From positions 1 to 20,826 of the forward strand of contig JAJYVC010000016.1 of the NCBI GenBank assembly GCA_021792235.1: 20,826 nucleotides of DNA, given 5' to 3'. The stretch comes from Microcaldota archaeon (GTDB lineage: Archaea; Micrarchaeota; Micrarchaeia; Micrarchaeales; CABMGC01). Position numbers and translations under genes: made by a program. The notes beneath the pieces are model-generated. The model was not told where the DNA came from and did not search any database. It worked only from the letters and a program-made list of their open reading frames with translations. Numbering within the stretch: position 1 is the first letter of the stretch; each line of letters starts with the position of its first letter. Shown here piece by piece: positions 15,365 through 20,826 of the stretch.

Positions 15365-16458
15365 GCGAGACCAAGGCGCAGGAGAAACTCGAAGCAATGG
15401 GAAATGACATAGTAAGGAGCATAAAGGCAAAGAAGAACCCGAAGTTCAGTACGCTGGCAAGGACGAGATCAAACATACTTTACGATCCTAAGATAGGTTA
15501 TCTTAAACTGGGCAAGGCGACGGAGGAGAGAGACTTCGTAAACGTTGCGCAGTCGAAGAGGTTCATGCAGACAGTTGCAATAGCATCGAAGTGCCACAAA
15601 TTCGTCAAGGAGAACCTGCACACAACAATAAGAGGCCTTTTCTACCAGCTCAAGTACTCCCTGGGGGAAGATGTCGACGAGAACATATTCAGCGAGCAGG
15701 CAGAGTCCAATCCGCTCATAGAGGATCTCGAAGTGGCGCTGGATACTACAAGGGAGAACCTCAACCTGAATGCGAACAGGAAGGGAGTGCTTGCAGGTAA
15801 CATGAAGGTGCTCGACAAGTTCGGCGATGAGAGGGTGGAGATAGATTGCAGCAAGCAGGGCAGGAGCGGGTGGGCGATACCGAGCGACGTGGACAATGAC
15901 ATAAAATTCGTTGACGTGAAGGCAAAGTACTGCATCGTGGTGGAAAAGGATGCGCTTTGGCAGAGGTTGAATGAAGATGGCTTCTGGAAGAAGGAGAATG
16001 CCATATTGATAACGCCACAGGGCCAGGCGGCAAGGGGAACAAGGAGGCTTATCAGGAAGCTGGCGGACCAGGGCCTGCCAGTATACGTGTTCACCGACTC
16101 AGATGCGTGGGGATGGTACATATACTGGACGATAAAGACGGGAAGCATAAATCTGGCATACATAGGTAGCGCTGTGGCGACACCAGAGGCACGCTTCATA
16201 GGCGTGACGATGTCTGACCTTGACAAGTATGAGTTCCTCAATAAACTGACGATGAATGCAAGCGAAGTGGACCTAAAGAGGGCGCAGGAGATGCTTGGCT
16301 ATGAATGGATAAAGAGAAGCAAGCCCTGGGTCACCGAGCTTGAGCGCATGATAAAGTCAAAGAAGAAGCTTGAGCAGGATGCGCTACAGGGACCGAGGCT
16401 GACCTTCGTTGGAGACTACATAAAGGATAAGATAAAGAACAAGGACTTCCTGCCTTGA
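15361..16458 (+). CDS. top6A: DNA topoisomerase VI subunit A (Spo11-like)
   Basis: 365 residues. The CAP/winged-helix domain carries catalytic Y95 in TTIRGLFYQLKYS, which attacks DNA to make a 5'-phosphotyrosyl double-strand break. The Toprim domain has E195 in CIVVEKDALWQRL and D246-x-D248 in VFTDSDAWGWYIYW. The later segment PEARFIGVTMSDLDKYEF is also typical of the subunit. With the ATPase subunit B it relaxes and decatenates DNA. Subunit B is usually encoded next to A, but no top6B lies in this window; the upstream partner is lon, with a 4-nt ATGA overlap. Length is normal for the family (about 360-390) and no key residue is missing. The alternative, a meiotic-type Spo11 without B, is not expected in archaea. 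Confidence 0.95.
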   Translation: MSETKAQEKLEAMGNDIVRSIKAKKNPKFSTLARTRSNILYDPKIGYLKLGKATEERDFVNVAQSKRFMQTVAIASKCHKFVKENLHTTIRGLFYQLKYSLGEDVDENIFSEQAESNPLIEDLEVALDTTRENLNLNANRKGVLAGNMKVLDKFGDERVEIDCSKQGRSGWAIPSDVDNDIKFVDVKAKYCIVVEKDALWQRLNEDGFWKKENAILITPQGQAARGTRRLIRKLADQGLPVYVFTDSDAWGWYIYWTIKTGSINLAYIGSAVATPEARFIGVTMSDLDKYEFLNKLTMNASEVDLKRAQEMLGYEWIKRSKPWVTELERMIKSKKKLEQDALQGPRLTFVGDYIKDKIKNKDFLP

Positions 16459-16481
16459 TGGCTAGTTCGCTGATAATATGA
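16458..16481 (+). other. Seven-codon mini-ORF linking top6A to the zinc-ribbon gene
   Basis: ATG overlaps the last base of the top6A stop (TGATG), encodes MASSLII, and ends with TGA overlapping the next gene's start (ATGA). It could carry terminating ribosomes from one gene to the next; it may equally be chance. Confidence 0.25.
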
Positions 16482-16627
16482 TTAAGCCTGTGTGCGACAT
16501 GTGCGGGATTGAGCTGGACAGGTTCGGCGGACTACTTTTTTCTCCTCCGGGCAGGTCTGGGAAGGTCAGGAAGTATCATATATGCAACATGTGCTTTAAG
16601 AAATTGGAGAGTGACATAAGGCAGTAG
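16478..16627 (+). CDS. 49-residue zinc-ribbon protein
   Basis: Starts MIKPVCDMCGIELDRFGG and ends KKLESDIRQ. Two C-x2-C knuckles, C6-D-M-C9 and C36-N-M-C39, are spaced 26 residues apart, which is right for one structural zinc site (zinc ribbon). The linker is glycine- and basic-rich (PPGRSGKVRKYH), and the HIC-x2-CF hydrophobic pattern after it is normal for such folds. It follows top6A by 19 nt on the same strand, so it is probably the third gene of the lon transcript, and codon use matches its neighbours. Many archaeal mini-proteins of this kind bind nucleic acid or a protein partner; no specific function can be given. Confidence 0.72.
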   Translation: MIKPVCDMCGIELDRFGGLLFSPPGRSGKVRKYHICNMCFKKLESDIRQ

Positions 16628-16669
16628 TTACCTATCGTGCATGTTTCCCTGAAGGTTGAAGATAAGACT

Positions 16670-16677
16670 TTTATATG
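16670..16677 (+). promoter_or_regulatory. TATA box and Shine-Dalgarno of the HAD phosphatase gene
   Basis: TTTATATG predicts a start site near 16699. A strong GGAGGT (16698-16703) lies 3 nt before ATG 16707, almost at the 5' end of that transcript. If the start site is correct the SD is partly outside the mRNA, so either transcription begins slightly earlier or read-through from the zinc-ribbon gene supplies it. Confidence 0.4.
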
Positions 16678-16706
16678 ATTCAGTGTCTATTACTCTTGGA
16701 GGTTGA

Positions 16707-17555
16707 ATGGTTCAGAGTATGTCGAGGGCCAGAGCTGTGCCCGCGGGAAAGAATCTTGCCTCGGCATTAAGGAGCACTGCGCTTCTTGGAGCGGATTTCG
16801 ACGGTTCCATAGTACCGGACCATCTCAACGATTATCTTAGCAATCCGAAGGTTCTTCATGCAGCTTCGTTGGTAAGAGGTCTTAATCCTACAAAGCATAA
16901 ATTCGCCACTGTTACGGGAAGCCGAATGTCAAGGGCTAAGCCGTGGGCAGACGAGAGCTTGTCTCCGCTTTTCGCAGAGAACGCAGGAATCCTCTATGAT
17001 CCAAGATCACCCTCTAGAAAGCCAATACTGCTCATAGGCCAGGAGGAGGCAGATTTCATAACGAAGAATGTAGCACCAAAGATCGAGTCCTTCCTTGACT
17101 CGACGTTTCCGGGTTACGAGAAATCCGACGGCAAGCTCACCATGGCCACATACCACAAGCCCGAGAATATTGGAATTGACGAGTTCAAGGATGCGGTGTT
17201 TGGATTTATATCCACGCTTCCCAAGGAGACGCAGGAGAGGCTCTTTACCACATACAGCCACACGCTGGTAGACATAAATCACAAGGGTGCGGACAAGTCC
17301 AGAGCCATAAGATTCATGTCTGATTTATTTGGGATTGGCGTGGGCAGATTTACGTTCTTCGGTGACGGTGACAATGATAAACCAGCATTCGAGGCTGTGC
17401 TTGAAGGCGGCGGGTCTGTGGTGATACCCGCAAACCATGACAGAAAGGTTGGAGAATGGCTTACGGGAAGGAAAGAGGGCGAAAGGATACTAAAGCATGG
17501 AGCTGAATCGACAGACTGCCTGATAGATATACTGTCAGAAATGCACAGGAGCTAG
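16707..17555 (+). CDS. HAD-superfamily phosphatase (Cof/sucrose-phosphatase-like, type IIB)
   Basis: 282 residues. Motif I is D30-F-D32-G (ADFDGSIVPD), with D30 as the nucleophile and D32 as the general acid. Motif II is the T68/T70 region in FATVTGSR, motif III is K197 in HKGADKSRA, and motif IV is GDGDND (D220, D222, D224) in FFGDGDNDKPAFEA. The cap lies between motifs II and III, the C2-type position of HAD-IIB enzymes such as sucrose-6-phosphate, trehalose-6-phosphate and mannosyl-3-phosphoglycerate phosphatases. The DINHKGADKSRAI phrase is typical of that group. A sugar-phosphate substrate is likely but not specified. About 25 residues precede motif I, longer than usual, so a start at Met5 is possible. 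Convergent with nth, 3 nt apart. Confidence 0.82.
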   Translation: MVQSMSRARAVPAGKNLASALRSTALLGADFDGSIVPDHLNDYLSNPKVLHAASLVRGLNPTKHKFATVTGSRMSRAKPWADESLSPLFAENAGILYDPRSPSRKPILLIGQEEADFITKNVAPKIESFLDSTFPGYEKSDGKLTMATYHKPENIGIDEFKDAVFGFISTLPKETQERLFTTYSHTLVDINHKGADKSRAIRFMSDLFGIGVGRFTFFGDGDNDKPAFEAVLEGGGSVVIPANHDRKVGEWLTGRKEGERILKHGAESTDCLIDILSEMHRS

Positions 17556-17558
17556 GCA

Positions 17559-18203
17559 TCATTTCTTACGGGTATAGCTGCTCGGACATATGTCACTGAG
17601 CACGCACCTGAAGCATTCCCTGGCCCTGGCCTTGCACGTGTCTCTTCCGAGTTCTATTAAAAGGTTGGAAGTCCTTCCCCATTCCTTCTGCGGTATATTC
17701 CTCATAAGATCAATTTCAATCTTGTTTGCATCTTTATGCCGGGATAGTCTTAGCCGCCTTGCCACCCTCCTTGCATGGGTATCGACAGCTATACCTTCAT
17801 CTATACTGTAACCTTCGTTAAGAATGACATTGCCAACTTTTCTCCCTACGCCCGGCAGCTCCATGAGCTCTGATAGGCTTCGCGGGACCTCACCGTTGAA
17901 TCTCTCCACTATGATTCTTGCCGATTTACGCAAATTTCGTGCCTTTGTCTTGTAGAAGTTCACGCTGCGCAGGTATCTCTGCAGAGTGTTCTGGTTGGCA
18001 TTTGCATAATCCTCGAAGCTCCTAAACCTCCTGAAAAGCTTCGGAGTGGCCCTGTTTATCTGTGCATCTGTAGACTGAGGCGAAAGGAATACTGCGACAA
18101 ATAGCTCACACATGCTTGCATGAACGAGCTGGGTCCTTGGATTGCTGCCGTAACGGGATGAAAGCCTCCTGAATACTGTCGTTATATATTTATCGTGATT
18201 CAT
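17559..18203 (-). CDS. nth: Endonuclease III (DNA glycosylase/AP lyase)
   Basis: 214 residues from ATG 18203. It removes oxidised pyrimidines and cuts the abasic site in base excision repair. The helix-hairpin-helix LMELPGVGRKVGNVIL holds the catalytic lysine K122, and the catalytic aspartate D141 is in IAVDTHARRVA. The segment LSPQSTDAQINRATPKLF matches the family. Four cysteines, C190-x6-C197-x2-C200-x5-C206, have exactly the spacing of the [4Fe-4S] cluster. An in-frame TTG at 18227 would add 8 residues, but a TATA-like run (TTAATATTG, about 18225-18233) predicts transcription start at the ATG itself, making a leaderless mRNA. It is divergent from the MEMO gene with 39 nt between starts. 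MutY is excluded by the lack of its longer C-terminal domain. Confidence 0.92.
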   Translation of the reverse strand: MNHDKYITTVFRRLSSRYGSNPRTQLVHASMCELFVAVFLSPQSTDAQINRATPKLFRRFRSFEDYANANQNTLQRYLRSVNFYKTKARNLRKSARIIVERFNGEVPRSLSELMELPGVGRKVGNVILNEGYSIDEGIAVDTHARRVARRLRLSRHKDANKIEIDLMRNIPQKEWGRTSNLLIELGRDTCKARARECFRCVLSDICPSSYTRKK

Positions 18204-18214
18204 GGTTGTTAATT

Positions 18215-18229
18215 TATTGCGAAGCAATA
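18215..18229. promoter_or_regulatory. Dyad centred between divergent nth and MEMO starts
   Basis: TATTGC-GAA-GCAATA is a 6+3+6 inverted repeat. Its centre (18222) is within a base of the midpoint (18223) between the two ATGs (18203 and 18243), and AT-rich TATA-like runs flank it on both sides. It could be an operator covering both promoters or simply symmetric promoter sequence. Confidence 0.35.
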
Positions 18230-18242
18230 TTAATGTGTGACA

Positions 18243-19073
18243 ATGGAACGAAAGCCGGCAGTTGCAGATACATTTTATACTGGGAACAGGGAGAGATTGC
18301 TAAAGCAAGTTGCAGGGTTTGTTGAGGCTGCCAAGGTTATTGCAGGCAACATTGGCGAAGCGGTAGCGTATGTTGCTCCGCATGCCGGCTACAGATATTC
18401 TGGAGACACTGCAGGCTTTGCATACAAGGCGCTGGCCATGAAGAGGGACCTTAAGAGCATAGATACCTTCGTGATCGTGGGACCGAACCATACCGGGCTT
18501 GGATATCCGATCTCGATTTCTGCAGATAATTGGCGCACGCCGCTTGGAACAGTGTATAATGACGTAAAACTCTCGGAGGAGATTGCAAAGCAATCGCACA
18601 GGATAACTATTGATGAGGAAGCGCACAGGTTGGAGCATTCTATTGAGGTGCAGCTGCCCTTCCTCCAGGAAGTAGTCGGAAGGCCGAAGTGCTGCTTCAT
18701 ATGCATGGGAGACCAGTCACTGGATTACTGCATCGACCTGAGTTCGGCCATATCGAACGGGGCGAAAAGGCTTGGGAGAAGCGTGGTGGTGATTGCAAGT
18801 TCTGATTTCAACCATTACGAGTCTGCAACGGTCGCTGAGGGAAAGGACATGCCTTCGCTTGATGAGCTCAAGAAACTTAGGCCAGAGGGATTCCACAGGA
18901 AGATCGCAGAATTTAATGACAGCGCATGCGGATACGGCCCCATAACAGTATCTGCCATGTTTGCGAGGACAAATGGCGCAAAGGAAGGCGTGCTGCTAAG
19001 GTATTCTAATTCGGGAGAAGTGACAGACGATTATGAATCGGTGGTAGCGTATGCAAGCATCGCGTTCGTCTAG
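18243..19073 (+). CDS. MEMO1 family protein (AmmeMemoRadiSam system protein B type)
   Basis: 276 residues from ATG 18243; an in-frame GTG two codons earlier is less likely because the promoter would make ATG leaderless. The family has a fold like extradiol dioxygenase LigB. Conserved positions present here are H47 in VAPHAGYRYSG, H83 in GPNHTGLG, the segment LEHSIEVQLPFLQ (129-142), H191 in ASSDFNHYES and C229 in DSACGYGPITV, corresponding to metal-site and active-site positions of human MEMO1 (His49, His81, His192, Cys244). Human MEMO1 binds metal and affects signalling; the role of archaeal members is not established. Some sit beside AMMECR1 and radical-SAM genes, which are absent from this window. 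The end overlaps the convergent GT4 gene by 4 nt. Confidence 0.9.
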   Translation: MERKPAVADTFYTGNRERLLKQVAGFVEAAKVIAGNIGEAVAYVAPHAGYRYSGDTAGFAYKALAMKRDLKSIDTFVIVGPNHTGLGYPISISADNWRTPLGTVYNDVKLSEEIAKQSHRITIDEEAHRLEHSIEVQLPFLQEVVGRPKCCFICMGDQSLDYCIDLSSAISNGAKRLGRSVVVIASSDFNHYESATVAEGKDMPSLDELKKLRPEGFHRKIAEFNDSACGYGPITVSAMFARTNGAKEGVLLRYSNSGEVTDDYESVVAYASIAFV

Positions 19074-20284
19074 CGATCCCTTGCAAGCCTCAGGATAAGA
19101 TCTTTATATCTCTCTATCATCCTTTCTTGGGTAAATGTTTCCTTTATATCCTCAGAAACGGACAGTGCATGCTTCCTTATTGATGCGTTCCTGTACATGC
19201 TAGTTATGCATGATCTGATCTGGACCACGTCTCTTGGATCAAATGATAGTATCCTTCCTATGCCTTTTGACTTGAGATCGCCTATGTATGCATTATTCGA
19301 GAGCACTATGGGAAGATCATGCGCTGCCGCCTCGAGTATGGTGAGGCTGAAGCCTTCCCAGAATGACGGCAGTATGAACAGGTTGGATATATTGTATATG
19401 TAGTTTATCGTCGCATCATCTGCGCTCCCTGCGAATATCACCCTCTCATCGCCTCTTGCAAGCGACCTGTACTCTGGCAGCGAAGGACCATCGCCCACAA
19501 GCAGCAGCTTTACGTGTCTGTCATCTATGCCTGTGAAGGCCGTGATCAGCGAGCGTATATTTTTCTGCCTGTCGAACATCCTCCCCATATAGAGCACGAC
19601 AAAATCGCCTGCCTTTATCCCGAGCTTCTTCCTAAGCTTTGTCTCCTTGTCCATGTTCCGCTTTACCTTAATGTCCAGACCGTTCGGTATAAGTGCTACT
19701 TTATCTGTGAAATTTGAAATGCTCTTTAGCTGGTCTTGATTAAGCGCTACGTTGATATCGTAAAAATTGAAAAACCTGTTCTTCTTGCCATTAAGGGTAA
19801 GTGAATTTATTCCAGTACCTATAGTTAGAGGTACGCCTTCCTTTGACAGATACCCGCTTATGCTTGTCGATGCGCTGCCATGATCTATGTATATCGATCT
19901 AAACTCAAGGCCATTCTTCTTGAAGAATCTGAGGAGATTTATGTCCTGTATCGAGTTGGCGATGATCACATCGGGCTTCAGTTTGGAGACCGCCTGCAGC
20001 AGGTATTCCTTGTCAAGATCGGACATCTTGCTGACAACAAGCAGGTTGTATACGAACCTGAGTACCCACATCTCACTTGTACGGCTCCTTCGCACGGATA
20101 AGCCTAGGCCTTTCTCGCGCTTTAGTAGTATTTGGCGCTTTATGTGGCCAGAGTAGGCAGTCTCGTATCCTAAATAATATGTCTTGAAGTACCTGCCTAG
20201 GCTGTTTGCAAGGACTGCGGCGATCCGTGCCTGTCCGCCGAACCTGTTGAACTTTGAGCCTAGATCAACAACCAGGACTTTCAT
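19070..20284 (-). CDS. GT4-family glycosyltransferase
   Basis: 404 residues, GT-B fold. The N-terminal acceptor half begins MKVLVVDLGSKFNRFGGQAR, with the glycine-rich loop typical of GT4 enzymes. The donor half has LIPNGLDI, VVLYMGRMFDRQKNI and LLLVGDGP (retaining GT4 features), and the E-x7-E motif E310-GFSLTIL-E318 in WEGFSLTILEAAAHD, which contacts the nucleotide sugar. There is no signal peptide or clear membrane helix, so it acts on the cytosolic face. It probably adds a hexose to a lipid-linked glycan or glycolipid. ATG overlaps the stop of the upstream phosphodiesterase-like gene (ATGA). The donor and acceptor sugars cannot be read from sequence. Confidence 0.9.
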   Translation of the reverse strand: MKVLVVDLGSKFNRFGGQARIAAVLANSLGRYFKTYYLGYETAYSGHIKRQILLKREKGLGLSVRRSRTSEMWVLRFVYNLLVVSKMSDLDKEYLLQAVSKLKPDVIIANSIQDINLLRFFKKNGLEFRSIYIDHGSASTSISGYLSKEGVPLTIGTGINSLTLNGKKNRFFNFYDINVALNQDQLKSISNFTDKVALIPNGLDIKVKRNMDKETKLRKKLGIKAGDFVVLYMGRMFDRQKNIRSLITAFTGIDDRHVKLLLVGDGPSLPEYRSLARGDERVIFAGSADDATINYIYNISNLFILPSFWEGFSLTILEAAAHDLPIVLSNNAYIGDLKSKGIGRILSFDPRDVVQIRSCITSMYRNASIRKHALSVSEDIKETFTQERMIERYKDLILRLARDR

Positions 20285-20826
20285 GTTGATCTCCGCTTGC
20301 CCTTATCTGAATCCACTTTGAAATATTTCAGTATGATGGATGCAACATCGTACACGCGCATCTTTGGCTTCCCTATCCCTGCGGCCTTTGGGTAGAATCC
20401 GAATATTCCATGCCTCAAATGGTCCCCGCTCTTCGCACCCTCAGGCTTCATGAAGTCGGTGTTAGGAGAGTAATTGAAGAGATCTATTGTGTATCCTTTA
20501 TCAGCCTCTATGAATAGATCAGGAGCCATGAATTTGCTGGTTTTGCCATAATAAGACCTGCCATCCATTATATTTACTATGAGCTTCTTGCCCTCTGGAG
20601 TCCTTATTCGTTTTAAGTCGGACACCAACCTTGCCTTTAGCCTTGCCTTTGCCGCATCTGATACGGTAGGGCTTGCGAACCTGCTGTCATTTATCCAGAT
20701 TGTAGAAACTGGTTCGTTGGCTATAGCTGCGAATGCGGCAGTATGGCCCATGTCAAGATCGAACAGATGTATCCTTACGTAATCGCCGGATGCAGAGCCA
20801 GAGAATGCTGAACCAATCACCTTTAA
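20281..20826 (-). CDS. C-terminal part of a type I phosphodiesterase/AP-superfamily protein (cut by right edge)
   Basis: About 182 codons are visible and the frame remains open to the last base, so the true start is outside the window; the internal GTG at 20820 is not a convincing start. The C-terminal segment SGDHLRHGIFGFYP, followed by an acidic-hydrophobic region ending YDVASIILKYF, resembles the end of alkaline-phosphatase-superfamily phosphodiesterases (the His is a metal ligand and the final D-I-A-P-T-I-L-type helix is common). The preceding part carries IHLFDLDMGHTAAFAAI and a Lys/Arg-rich helix. The family includes nucleotide pyrophosphatases and phosphonoacetate hydrolases. It is in a 4-nt-overlap pair with the GT4 gene, so a role in glycan or nucleotide-sugar turnover is possible. 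Call is moderate because the catalytic N-terminus is not seen. Confidence 0.6.
   Translation of the reverse strand, partial: LKVIGSAFSGSASGDYVRIHLFDLDMGHTAAFAAIANEPVSTIWINDSRFASPTVSDAAKARLKARLVSDLKRIRTPEGKKLIVNIMDGRSYYGKTSKFMAPDLFIEADKGYTIDLFNYSPNTDFMKPEGAKSGDHLRHGIFGFYPKAAGIGKPKMRVYDVASIILKYFKVDSDKGKRRST

Noticed and set aside
15642..16241. 199-residue minus-strand frame opposite top6A
   Set aside because: Antisense shadow of the Topo VI A gene, whose catalytic residues are all present on the plus strand.
1..20826. CRISPR array, tandem repeats or rRNA/tRNA genes
   Set aside because: I saw no regularly spaced direct repeats and no conserved RNA-gene motifs on either strand by eye.

Overview
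This window looks like the chromosome of an archaeon, probably a small-genome DPANN lineage of the Micrarchaeota/ARMAN type. The lineage is an inference from gene content and style; no rRNA is present to settle it. The archaeal assignment is firm: there is a membrane-inserted LonB protease, a Topo VI A (Spo11-like) subunit, an STT3/AglB oligosaccharyltransferase, a MEMO-family protein, TATA boxes about 26 nt before start codons, leaderless or very short 5' leaders, and frequent ATA and AGG codons. TGA is used as a stop.

Left third (1-7255, all minus strand): a cell-surface block. A very long secreted protein begins at 3329 and runs off the left edge, open for 1109 codons. It carries a phage-tail-lysozyme-like domain, a degenerate M23 (LytM)-like domain and a second lysozyme/transglycosylase-like domain. 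Next to it is a membrane-anchored six-bladed kelch-like protein with 12 paired cysteines and 17 N-glycosylation sequons, and then an STT3-type oligosaccharyltransferase that could glycosylate it.

Middle (7325-13116): a minus-strand information-processing set (small two-TM membrane protein, DNA topoisomerase IA, TrmI-like tRNA methyltransferase). Opposite it are a NUDIX hydrolase, a decayed MbcA/ParS-type (DUF2384-like) gene that no single open frame covers, a translationally coupled pair of small four-TM DMT-superfamily proteins, and a convergent MscS-type channel.

Right third (13200-20826): a promoter region with a strong hairpin that may be a small RNA; the coupled lon-top6A pair followed by a 49-residue zinc-ribbon gene; a HAD phosphatase; a divergent nth/MEMO pair around a short dyad; and a minus-strand pair made of a type I phosphodiesterase-like protein (cut by the right edge) and a GT4 glycosyltransferase, which overlap by 4 nt.

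The surface block is the most unusual part: apparent murein-hydrolase domains in an archaeon, beside a glycosylation enzyme and a likely glycoprotein substrate. The MbcA-like pseudogene and the hairpin transcript candidate upstream of lon come next. No tRNA, rRNA, insertion sequence or CRISPR array was seen.
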